Assembly (NCBI GenBank): GCA_964537245.1
Contig: CAZHZL010000014.1
Span: 1-43,842 of the forward strand
DNA: 43,842 bases
Direction of reading: 5' to 3'
Source: UMGS1840 sp964537245
Lineage (GTDB): Bacteria > Bacillota > Clostridia > UMGS1840
Below are positions 32,222-39,139 of this stretch, piece by piece. Below the pieces are notes generated by a model. It worked only from the letters and a program-made list of their open reading frames with translations, had not been told where the DNA came from and made no database searches. The position numbers and the translations under genes are program-made. How positions within the stretch are numbered: the first letter of the stretch is position 1; the number at the start of each line of letters is the position of its first letter.

Positions 32222-33430
32222 CTATTTCCACAGCTTAAGCTCCAAAAATTCGCCCATAAGCTCGTGTCCCTTTTCGATATGTATATTTGTTTTTAAAGCT
32301 GTATCCTCGTTATACAAATCGCCTTCAACTTCATTTTTGTTACAGTATGCAAAGAAAGGAACAGCGTCTCTTGCATGTGTACCTGTTGAAATCGGTGTCG
32401 GATGGTCAGGAAGCACCATAATTGCAAAATCGTCGCCGCAGCCTTCTAAATATTCGCATACAGGTCCTATAACCTTTTCGTCTATAAGCTCAATTGCAAG
32501 CTTTTTGTTGTCAGCTTCAAAACGGTGTCCACATTCGTCGGGCGCTTCCATATGAACATAAACAAAATCGTCTCCGTCTTTTAAAGCATTTATGCAAGCC
32601 TGAGCCTTTCCGTCAAAGTTTGTATCTATATTTCCCGTAACATTTTCAACATCAATTGAACGCATATCTGTTAAAATTCCGATACCTTTTATAAGGTCAA
32701 CAGCGCTTATAACAGAGCCTTTTACATTAAACTTTTTATAGAAGCTGTCCATCTGCGGTCTTTTGCCTTCTCCCCATACCCATATTGAAGAAGCGGGATT
32801 TTTGCCTTCTGCAATTCTCTTTTTGTTATACGGATGGTCCTTTAAAAATTCGTAGCTCTTTTTCATAAGCTCCAAAATCTGCTTGTCCTTCGGAATATAT
32901 TCCTTTACAGGCTTTTTTGAAATATCGTGCGGAGGGGTAAGCTTTCCCTCTATAACCTTATCCTTAAGCACCAAAAGATGTCTGTATGACACACCCGGGT
33001 AAATCGCTGTTACATCATCGTTTATAATGCTCATCAAATCCTCGATTATCTTTTTTGAGTCGGCAGTTTTTATTTCGCCTGCGCTGTAATCCTCCATTGT
33101 AAGCTCCTCGTACTCCCCTTCTCCCGACAGAGTTACGAGGTTTGCACGAAACGAGGTTTCGTTATCCTGAAGCTTAACGCCAATGCTCGCAGCCTCCAAA
33201 GGTGAACGCCCTGTGTAATAAATATCGGAATCGTATCCCATAACGGATAAATTCGCAACATCGCTTCCGGGTGATAAATTATCCGGAACGGTTTTTACAG
33301 TTCCGATAACCGCCTTTTTTGAATATTTGTCCATATTCGGAGTATAAGCTGCCTGAAGCGGAGTTTTATCTCCGAATTCCTTTAGCTTATAGTCCGCCAT
33401 TCCGTCACATAAAAAAACAACATATTTCAT
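32222..33430 (-). CDS. apgM: ApgM-type cofactor-independent phosphoglycerate mutase (or related homoserine kinase)
   Basis: 402 residues, alkaline-phosphatase/iPGM superfamily of the archaeal ApgM type. Metal-site motifs: MKYVVFLCDGMADYKLKEFG, NLSPGSDVANLSVMGYD (the catalytic Ser follows GSD), DDFVYVHMEAPDECGHRFE, DDFAIMVLPDHPTPISTGTH, DAVPFFAYC. It would interconvert 2- and 3-phosphoglycerate without a cofactor. A closely related branch (~400 residues) is proposed to act as homoserine kinase in some bacteria; no threonine genes are nearby to support that. AGGAGA precedes the ATG. Hairpin array 2 lies just upstream. Confidence 0.85.
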   Translation of the reverse strand: MKYVVFLCDGMADYKLKEFGDKTPLQAAYTPNMDKYSKKAVIGTVKTVPDNLSPGSDVANLSVMGYDSDIYYTGRSPLEAASIGVKLQDNETSFRANLVTLSGEGEYEELTMEDYSAGEIKTADSKKIIEDLMSIINDDVTAIYPGVSYRHLLVLKDKVIEGKLTPPHDISKKPVKEYIPKDKQILELMKKSYEFLKDHPYNKKRIAEGKNPASSIWVWGEGKRPQMDSFYKKFNVKGSVISAVDLIKGIGILTDMRSIDVENVTGNIDTNFDGKAQACINALKDGDDFVYVHMEAPDECGHRFEADNKKLAIELIDEKVIGPVCEYLEGCGDDFAIMVLPDHPTPISTGTHARDAVPFFAYCNKNEVEGDLYNEDTALKTNIHIEKGHELMGEFLELKLWK

Positions 33431-33495
33431 ATTTATTTCTCCTGTTTTAAATTATTTATAACTCATTATAGATTTATTCTAAAATTATTGAATGA

Positions 33496-33675
33496 TTAGA
33501 TGCCAACTCTTTTTTAATGAATTGACAACTTTGTTGTCATGAATTGGCGTTCCGCCATGATTTCTCGCTAACGCTCCATGAATTGAATTGCCTTAATGCA
33601 CGGAGTGCAATTCATGAGTCGTCAGGCTCATTTCATGAAATCTTTAGATTTCAATTCATGCCGCAGGCAATTCAT
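33496..33675. repeat. Hairpin array 2 (ATGAATT/AATTCAT tokens)
   Basis: The same architecture as array 1. Left tokens ATGAATT at 33517, 33539, 33557 (as ATGATTT) and 33578; right tokens AATTCAT at 33609, 33630 (as ATTTCAT), 33653 and 33669. Stems: GACAAC-ttt-GTTGTC, GGCG-ttc-CGCC, TGCAC-gga-GTGCA, GAGTC-gtca-GGCTC, GAAATC-ttta-GATTTC, GCC-gca-GGC. GAATTGCC (33585-33592) can pair with GGCAATTC (33666-33673). The second and fifth/sixth stems differ from array 1 on both sides yet remain paired. The left edge is TTAGATGCCAA (33496-33506), identical to the end of the four-helix-bundle gene. Confidence 0.9.
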
Positions 33676-33700
33676 TGATTTTGTCAAGTTAGGGAAAAAA

Positions 33701-34474
33701 TTATTCACCAAGCAATTCTACTTTTATCTCTCTATAACTTTCCATTAATGCCGAACTCTTTTTCGACAAATCTTCCGTATATGTATTATAACTACCCTTA
33801 CAAGAAATCACAAAATCTGTGTAATCAGAGTACGCATAATATAATTCTTTAAATTCATCATATGCGTCTTCGAATTTTTCAGGAGGATTTTTAAGTTTTC
33901 CAAGATAAGTGTCGATTTCGCTTTGCTTATTTCTAATGGCTGTAATTTTGCCTATAAATTCTTCATCAGCAAATAAATTACTTAAAGCTTCATTAAAATC
34001 TTTCGCTGTACTCGTATATTTTGAGGTATCGGCATTATTTTTATCCCAAATAGCATTATTCCACACATAAGATATCTGATTACCAATATTTTCAACTTCA
34101 GCCGAAACTGTCATTATTTCATCTACCGCAGTAGAAATCTCTATATTGTAGTTTTCAGTTCTTGCGTTATTGGATACAAGCAACACTATTGACATAAAAA
34201 ATACTAAGCATATCGCCAAAATCAAGAACCACTTTTTCTTAAATATACTTTTAGACTTTTGTTTCTCATCTGCTTTTATTTCAAGTGAGTTTAACGGATA
34301 ACCGCAATTAGAACAAATATCTGTCAATCTATCAACAGCCACTCCACATTCAGGACAATTTATCGTTCTTTTCTCTGTGTTTACATCGTCAACAAATCGA
34401 TGTCCGCATCCCACACATACTTTTGCCTTGTCACTTATTTCCTTATTGCAATTAGGACATTTAATTAGTGCCAT
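33701..34474 (-). CDS. Double zinc-ribbon, single-pass membrane protein
   Basis: 257 residues. Two zinc ribbons at the N-terminus: IKCPNCNKEISDKAKVCVGCG (CxxC...CxxC) and INCPECGVAVDRLTDICSNCG. A basic linker (KQKSKSIFKKKW) leads to one membrane segment, FLILAICLVFFMSIVLLVS (about 92-110). The outer 145 residues are helical and acidic with no recognised domain. The topology would place the ribbons in the cytosol. It follows the nucleotidyltransferase gene by 12 bases, with AGGAGGG overlapping that gene's end, so the two are made together. No known function; zinc-ribbon membrane proteins often act as sensors or scaffolds. Confidence 0.8.
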   Translation of the reverse strand: MALIKCPNCNKEISDKAKVCVGCGHRFVDDVNTEKRTINCPECGVAVDRLTDICSNCGYPLNSLEIKADEKQKSKSIFKKKWFLILAICLVFFMSIVLLVSNNARTENYNIEISTAVDEIMTVSAEVENIGNQISYVWNNAIWDKNNADTSKYTSTAKDFNEALSNLFADEEFIGKITAIRNKQSEIDTYLGKLKNPPEKFEDAYDEFKELYYAYSDYTDFVISCKGSYNTYTEDLSKKSSALMESYREIKVELLGE

Positions 34475-34486
34475 TATAAATCCCTC

Positions 34487-35140
34487 CTACCACCTTTTTC
34501 TTGCGTTATATACATTATTTACTGCTTCCACATAACAAATAAATGATGGATGATTATAATCGTTGCGAATTAAATACATATTTTTGATTTTTTCATACTG
34601 CTGCCTTACCAATATCCATTTACCGCATTTTTTAATATAATCAACCTTTTCATTTATTCTCTTTGAATTAGGTGCCATATTCCAAAAATATCTATCATGC
34701 AATGTGAGTCCGGTTTTTTCGTGCACTAAGCGATAATAATTATCATCTTCATCTATGACAGTTATACATACATCCATTCTGAATTCTGTATCATTTCCTT
34801 CAGTAAAATATATCAATTCTGTTGTAAGGGGAACTGTCGAATCGTTACAATCATTTAAATCGTTTAGATTCAATGCTTTGTTAAATGCTTTACGCACACA
34901 TTCTTTTATGTAACGACAATCTTCAAAGTCTTCGCACCTGATAACTTCTAAATTGTAATCTAAGTCCACAGGTTCATTATTGTTTTGCATAATAAGATTT
35001 CGCGCACCGCTACCAACCAGATAAAATGTAGCCCCTATGTCATAATCCTCTTTTAAAATATGACATAAATCCTGCATAATATCTCCACATAAACTTCTCA
35101 TCTTACTAACAAACTCTTTGTCATCTAAATAGTGATACAT
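34487..35140 (-). CDS. Nucleotidyltransferase-fold protein of unknown role
   Basis: 217 residues. The DNA polymerase-beta/MNT-type nucleotidyltransferase core is visible: FYLVGSGARNLIMQNNNEPV (helix-turn with GS), then DLDYNLEV (two metal-binding Asp), and FRMDVCITVIDEDDNYY (third Asp). The C-terminal half is helical and basic (KWILVRQQYEKIKNMYLIRN, NNVYNARKRW). It may transfer a nucleotide to protein or RNA, as in MNT-type antitoxins and some abortive-infection genes, but I recognise no specific family. It forms an operon with the zinc-ribbon membrane protein and has its own promoter with a perfect palindrome. Confidence 0.75.
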   Translation of the reverse strand: MYHYLDDKEFVSKMRSLCGDIMQDLCHILKEDYDIGATFYLVGSGARNLIMQNNNEPVDLDYNLEVIRCEDFEDCRYIKECVRKAFNKALNLNDLNDCNDSTVPLTTELIYFTEGNDTEFRMDVCITVIDEDDNYYRLVHEKTGLTLHDRYFWNMAPNSKRINEKVDYIKKCGKWILVRQQYEKIKNMYLIRNDYNHPSFICYVEAVNNVYNARKRW

Positions 35141-35169
35141 ATTTTTCTCCTTTCGTTCCCATACCTACC

Positions 35170-35189
35170 ATTTAGATTTAAATCTAAAT
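35170..35189. promoter_or_regulatory. Perfect 20-bp palindrome, likely operator of the nucleotidyltransferase operon
   Basis: ATTTAGATTTAAATCTAAAT is its own reverse complement. It overlaps the expected transcription start, about 30 bases before the nucleotidyltransferase ATG and just after the -10 region, the usual place for a repressor site. Confidence 0.65.
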
Positions 35190-35190
35190 C

Positions 35191-35224
35191 ATTATAGAAT
35201 ACACTATTTTATAAACTTTGTCAA
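35191..35224 (-). promoter_or_regulatory. Promoter of the nucleotidyltransferase/zinc-ribbon operon
   Basis: Minus strand TTGACA (35219-35224) followed after 17 bases by TATTCT (35196-35201). A better TATAAT (35191-35196) lies at a 22-base spacing. Confidence 0.6.
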
Positions 35225-35292
35225 GTTTTTTCGATAAAATTTGAGATAAAATTTTGTCCCTTACATTTCAAACTTTAGAATCAGTGCACGAT

Positions 35293-35658
35293 TTAGATGC
35301 CAATATTATCTTGATTTTTCTTTGCAGTTGTAATCGATGCTATTAGTTTTCTGCGGATAAATCCACAATTATTTTTTAATTTTTTATATGTTTCTTCGCT
35401 ATATTTTTTCTTTCTGTATATCAGTTCAATCCAATAATCTGTTTCAGAACTTTCTTTCAATGCAATTTCAAGTTTATGTATAAAATCCGCTCTGCTTTGT
35501 GCATACTTGGCTTCATGTATATTGGCACCAATTGAAGATGAAGATCTCAAAAGTTGATTTACATAAACGCTACAACCTTTAATATTATCACAAATATCTG
35601 ATACAGCTATTGCAAATTCAATAGATTCTTCTCTTAACTGATTTTTATTTTGTTCCAT
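35293..35658 (-). CDS. Four-helix-bundle protein (23S rRNA intervening-sequence / S23 family)
   Basis: The open frame extends upstream to 35778, but that part reads through the hairpin array. The ATG at 35658 has AAAAGGAG in front and gives 121 residues starting MEQNKNQLREESIEFAIAVS. The family signature is plain: LLRSSSSIGANIHEAKYAQS, RADFIHKLEIALKESSETDY, WIELIYRKKKYSEE. These small pentamer-forming helical proteins are encoded in rRNA intervening sequences, next to diversity-generating retroelements (Avd) and in many stand-alone loci; their function is mostly unknown, with nucleic-acid binding shown for Avd. The gene ends TTGGCATCTAA, a sequence also found beside arrays 1 and 2. The promoter is at 35871-35899, with the whole hairpin array as mRNA leader. 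Confidence 0.9.
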   Translation of the reverse strand: MEQNKNQLREESIEFAIAVSDICDNIKGCSVYVNQLLRSSSSIGANIHEAKYAQSRADFIHKLEIALKESSETDYWIELIYRKKKYSEETYKKLKNNCGFIRRKLIASITTAKKNQDNIGI

Positions 35659-35673
35659 TGTTTTCTCCTTTTG

Positions 35674-35870
35674 TCGATATGCAATCTTCGATTGCTCGAT
35701 ATTTTTACTCCGTAAAATCGATATGTTTTGGCTTCGCTCAAACTCGATATGATATAAATCTCGTTGCGTCAGCAACATATCGAGCCGTCAGGCATATCGA
35801 GTTCCGTCAGGAACATATCGAAAATCTCGCAAGAGATTTATATCGACGATTTCAAGCAAAGCTTGAAATC
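35674..35870. repeat. Hairpin array 3 (TCGATAT/ATATCGA tokens), transcribed leader of the four-helix-bundle gene
   Basis: Left tokens TCGATAT at 35674, 35696, 35718 and 35744; right tokens ATATCGA at 35777, 35794, 35815 and 35840. Stems: GCAATC-ttc-GATTGC, TTTTAC-tcc-GTAAAA, GTTTTG...CAAAC, GTTGC-gtca-GCAAC, GCC-gtca-GGC, GTTCC-gtca-GGAAC, AAATCTC-gcaa-GAGATTT and the outer GATTTCAAGC-aaa-GCTTGAAATC (35848-35870). GATATAAATCTC (35751-35762) can pair with GAGATTTATATC (35833-35844), the same place where arrays 1 and 2 use GAATTGCC/GGCAATTC. So the design is conserved although the token is entirely different. Confidence 0.9.
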
Positions 35871-35899
35871 ATTATATCACACTTTTTTAAATATTTCAA
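35871..35899 (-). promoter_or_regulatory. Promoter of hairpin array 3 and the four-helix-bundle gene
   Basis: Minus strand TTGAAA (35894-35899), 17-base spacer, TATAAT (35871-35876). The transcript would start within the outermost hairpin, giving a leader of about 205 bases made almost wholly of the array. Confidence 0.75.
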
Positions 35900-35994
35900 T
35901 ACCTTTTAAAAAGTAATTTTGCACAACAACTGATATTTTGCAGTAATATTTTCTGTTATATTTGTAGAATTTCAACAAAACTTTAGCACTCTAC

Positions 35995-36023
35995 TTGACT
36001 AAAGCGCGAAAGTGTGTTATTAT
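35995..36023 (+). promoter_or_regulatory. Histidine operon promoter
   Basis: TTGACT (35995-36000), 17-base spacer, TATTAT (36018-36023). The leader to the hisZ ATG is only about 58 bases and can form a small stem (ATAGC with GCTA), too short for a T-box. Confidence 0.7.
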
Positions 36024-36087
36024 ATAAGCAGGCACATAGCGTGACAGTAGATATCTATTGTTATGCTAAGAAAGGAACGAAAAAACT

Positions 36088-37176
36088 ATGAATATCCCTG
36101 AGAAAATCTTAAAAACAGAAGAAAAATCAACCTTCAGATTAAGAGAGCTTTATGAAAAGTACGGCTACAAAAAATACAAAATGAGAAAGTTTGAGGAATA
36201 TGAGCTTTACGCGCAGAACAAAAATTTCCTGCTCAGCGACAATATAATCACCTTCAACGATAACAGCGGAAAGCTTATGGCGTTAAAGCCTGATGTTACC
36301 CTGTCAATTGTTAAAAACACAAAAGCAAAACAGGACGAAATAACAAAGGTTTATTACCACGAGAATGTTTACAGGATGAAGGACGGCGAATTTAAGGAGC
36401 TTTCTCAGCTTGGAGTTGAATATATCGGAGAGGTTGACATTTATTCTCTTTATGAGGCTGTAATTTTGGCAAAAAAGAGCCTTGATATTATAAATAAGGA
36501 TAATGTTCTTGATATTTCTCATATGGGAATTATACTTGGGATTATAGATTCGTATAATATTAACTATTCTATAAAAGAAAATTTGCTTAAATGCTTGAAA
36601 ACCAAGAACGAATATGATATTATAAATATATGCTGTGTAAATAATCTGCCGTCGTCGCTTTGCGAAAAGCTGACTTCGCTTACAAAGCTTTACGGAAAAA
36701 GCGAGGAAATATTGCCGAAGGTAAAAGAGCTTGCAAGGGGTACACAGGCAGAGGAAAGTGTAAGCGAGCTTGAAAGCCTGTATGAGCTTTTGAAGTTGAC
36801 AGGCGAAAACAAAAAAATCCGTCTTGATTTTTCTGTAATAAACGACCTCGGCTACTACAACGGAATAGTTTTTCAGGGCTTTATAAAGGATATCCCCTTC
36901 TCGATTTTATCGGGCGGAAGATACGACAATCTTATTTCAAAGTTTCATATCAAGGGCGGTGCAATAGGCTTTGCGCTTTATATGGACCTTATTGAGCTTT
37001 ACACACGGTCTGAAAATGAGTTTGATGTTGATGTGCTTATCGTTTACAAAAACGCAGATGTAAAAGATATTATAAACGAGGTATCAAAGGCACAGGGTGA
37101 TGGCAAAACCGTGAAAGCGGTTATAAAAGGCTTTGAAAACAGCATTCACACAAAAGAAACAATAAATTTGGATTAG
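36088..37176 (+). CDS. hisZ: ATP phosphoribosyltransferase regulatory subunit HisZ
   Basis: 362 residues, a histidyl-tRNA-synthetase paralogue without anticodon-binding domain. Seen: FRLRELYEKYGYKKYKMRKF, LMALKPDVTLSIVKNT, KVYYHENVYRMKDGEFKELS, QLGVEYIGEVDIYSLYEAV, DLGYYNGIVFQGF and ILSGGRYDNLISKFH. It pairs with the short HisG below to form the active, histidine-regulated first enzyme of the pathway. It heads the operon and AAAGGA precedes the ATG. Confidence 0.95.
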   Translation: MNIPEKILKTEEKSTFRLRELYEKYGYKKYKMRKFEEYELYAQNKNFLLSDNIITFNDNSGKLMALKPDVTLSIVKNTKAKQDEITKVYYHENVYRMKDGEFKELSQLGVEYIGEVDIYSLYEAVILAKKSLDIINKDNVLDISHMGIILGIIDSYNINYSIKENLLKCLKTKNEYDIINICCVNNLPSSLCEKLTSLTKLYGKSEEILPKVKELARGTQAEESVSELESLYELLKLTGENKKIRLDFSVINDLGYYNGIVFQGFIKDIPFSILSGGRYDNLISKFHIKGGAIGFALYMDLIELYTRSENEFDVDVLIVYKNADVKDIINEVSKAQGDGKTVKAVIKGFENSIHTKETINLD

Positions 37177-37192
37177 GACAGGAAAGAAAATT

Positions 37193-37816
37193 ATGATTAA
37201 TATAGCATTGCCGAAGGGCAGACTCGGAAAAAAGGTTTATAATATATTGGAAGAAATCGGCTACGGCTGTCCCGAAATACTTGAGGATAACAGAAAGCTT
37301 GTATTTGAGGACGAGAAAAACGATGTCAGATATTTCTGGGTTAAGCCGTCTGATGTAGGGATATATGTTGAAAGAGGCGCGGCAGATGTGGGCGTTGTCG
37401 GCAAAGACATAATTCTGGAGCATAACCCTGATGTTTACGAGCTTATTGATATGGGAATAGGAAAATGCAGGGTTTGCGTTGCAGGAAAGAAAAACGAAAG
37501 AATAAATATGGAAAAAACATTGCGTATTGCAACAAAGTTTGAGAATATTGCAAAGGATTACTACCGTAAAAAAGGAAGAGAAATCGAAATAATAAAATTA
37601 AACGGTTCTATCGAGCTTGCGCCGATTTTAGGACTTTCCGATGTAATTGTGGATATAGTTGAAACAGGGACAACCTTAAAGGAAAACAATTTAGAGGTTA
37701 AAGAAGAAATCGTTGATATAAGCGCAAGATTTATTGCAAACAAATCCAGCTTTAAATTTAAAAACAGCCAGATTACCGAAATGGCGGACAGAATAAAAAA
37801 ATCACTTGAAGGATAA
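37193..37816 (+). CDS. hisG: ATP phosphoribosyltransferase, catalytic subunit (short form)
   Basis: 207 residues, the short HisG lacking the C-terminal histidine-binding domain, so it depends on HisZ. It condenses ATP with PRPP in the first step of histidine synthesis. Motifs: MINIALPKGRLGKKVYNILE, WVKPSDVGIYVERGAADVGV, VGKDIILEHNPDVYELIDMG and the PRPP loop region LSDVIVDIVETGTTLKENNL. AGGAAAG precedes the ATG. Confidence 0.97.
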   Translation: MINIALPKGRLGKKVYNILEEIGYGCPEILEDNRKLVFEDEKNDVRYFWVKPSDVGIYVERGAADVGVVGKDIILEHNPDVYELIDMGIGKCRVCVAGKKNERINMEKTLRIATKFENIAKDYYRKKGREIEIIKLNGSIELAPILGLSDVIVDIVETGTTLKENNLEVKEEIVDISARFIANKSSFKFKNSQITEMADRIKKSLEG

Positions 37817-37828
37817 GGAAAAGAAAAA

Positions 37829-39103
37829 ATGATTAAAATTTTAAATTCAGCTTCTCTTACAGCAGAAGAAATAATCGGCAGAAAAGACGAAGTAAAAAGC
37901 AACATTGAAGATATTGTGGCAGATATTATATATAATGTAAGAAAAAACAAGGATAATGCGCTTAAAGAATATTCACAGAAATTTGACGGCGTTATTTTAG
38001 ACGATTTAGCTGTTTCAAACGAAGAAATTGAAGAGGCTTTTGCTTCTGTTGATAAGGAATTTATTGAAATTCTTGAGCTTGCAAAGAAAAACATATATAA
38101 TTTTCACGAAAAACAGGTAAGAAACGGCTTTTTGATAAACGAAAACGACGGCGTAATACTTGGACAGAAAATAACCGCAATCGAGCGTGCAGGCGTATAT
38201 GTTCCGGGCGGTACCGCCGCATATCCTTCAACAGTTCTTATGAATGTTATTCCCGCAAAAATTGCAGGGGTTGACAAAATAACGATGGTTACACCGCCTA
38301 AAAAGGACGGAAAGGTAAATCCCGTTATTCTTGCGGCAGCAAAAATTGCAGGGGTTGACAGAATATATAAGGTAGGCGGCGCACAGGCAATTGCCGCACT
38401 CGCATACGGGACTGAAAGTATAGAAAAGGTTGATAAAATAGTCGGACCGGGAAACGCTTTTGTGGCAGAAGCAAAAAAACAGGTTTTCGGAATTGTTAAT
38501 ATAGATATGATTGCAGGACCGAGCGAAATCCTTATAATTGCAGACGGAAGCTGTGACGCTAAAGTAGTTGCCGCAGATATGCTTTCTCAGGCAGAGCATG
38601 ACAAAATGGCAACATCAATTCTTATTACCACCTCGAAAGCCCTTGCAGACGAGGTATCATCTGAGCTTGAAAGACAGATACCGCTTCTTCCGAGAGAAGA
38701 AATCGCAAGAACATCTATTGATAATAACGGTAAAATAATAATTACAGATACAATCGAAAAAGCGATAGAAATATCAAACGAAATCGCCCCCGAGCACCTT
38801 GAGGTATGCGTTGACAATCCTTTTGAATACTTATCGCAGATACGAAATGCAGGCTCAATTTTCTTAGGCAAAAACTGTCCTGAAGCATTGGGAGATTATC
38901 TTGCAGGTCCCAACCATACGCTTCCTACAAGCGGAACAGCTAAGTTTTCAAGTCCGCTCGGTGTTGATGATTTTATAAAAAAATCTTCCTTCACCTATTA
39001 CAGCGAGGAGGCACTTTCAAAGGTAGCAAAAAAGATTAAATACTTTGCAGATAAGGAAGGCTTGCAGGCACACGGCAAGTCGGCGGTTATCAGATTTGAA
39101 TAA
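37829..39103 (+). CDS. hisD: Histidinol dehydrogenase
   Basis: 424 residues. A zinc enzyme that oxidises histidinol to histidine using two NAD+. Recognisable: ERAGVYVPGGTAAYPSTVLM, VGGAQAIAALAYGTESIEKV, KIVGPGNAFVAEAKKQVFG, MIAGPSEILIIADGSCDAKV, LSQAEHDKMATSILITTS, EIAPEHLEVCVDN and GPNHTLPTSGTAKFSSPLGV. Full length, in operon order after hisG with a 12-base gap. Confidence 0.97.
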   Translation: MIKILNSASLTAEEIIGRKDEVKSNIEDIVADIIYNVRKNKDNALKEYSQKFDGVILDDLAVSNEEIEEAFASVDKEFIEILELAKKNIYNFHEKQVRNGFLINENDGVILGQKITAIERAGVYVPGGTAAYPSTVLMNVIPAKIAGVDKITMVTPPKKDGKVNPVILAAAKIAGVDRIYKVGGAQAIAALAYGTESIEKVDKIVGPGNAFVAEAKKQVFGIVNIDMIAGPSEILIIADGSCDAKVVAADMLSQAEHDKMATSILITTSKALADEVSSELERQIPLLPREEIARTSIDNNGKIIITDTIEKAIEISNEIAPEHLEVCVDNPFEYLSQIRNAGSIFLGKNCPEALGDYLAGPNHTLPTSGTAKFSSPLGVDDFIKKSSFTYYSEEALSKVAKKIKYFADKEGLQAHGKSAVIRFE

Positions 39104-39139
39104 AGCATAATTACTTCGGCAAAGAAAGGAAAAAGAAGT

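Noticed and set aside
35659..35778. N-terminal extension of the four-helix-bundle protein (start at 35778)
   Set aside because: The extra 40 codons are translation of the hairpin array, and a good AAAAGGAG site lies directly before the ATG at 35658, which gives the usual family length.
36024..36087. T-box or histidine attenuator before hisZ
   Set aside because: The leader is only about 58 bases, with no His-codon run, no T-box sequence (TGGNACCGCG) and no terminator.
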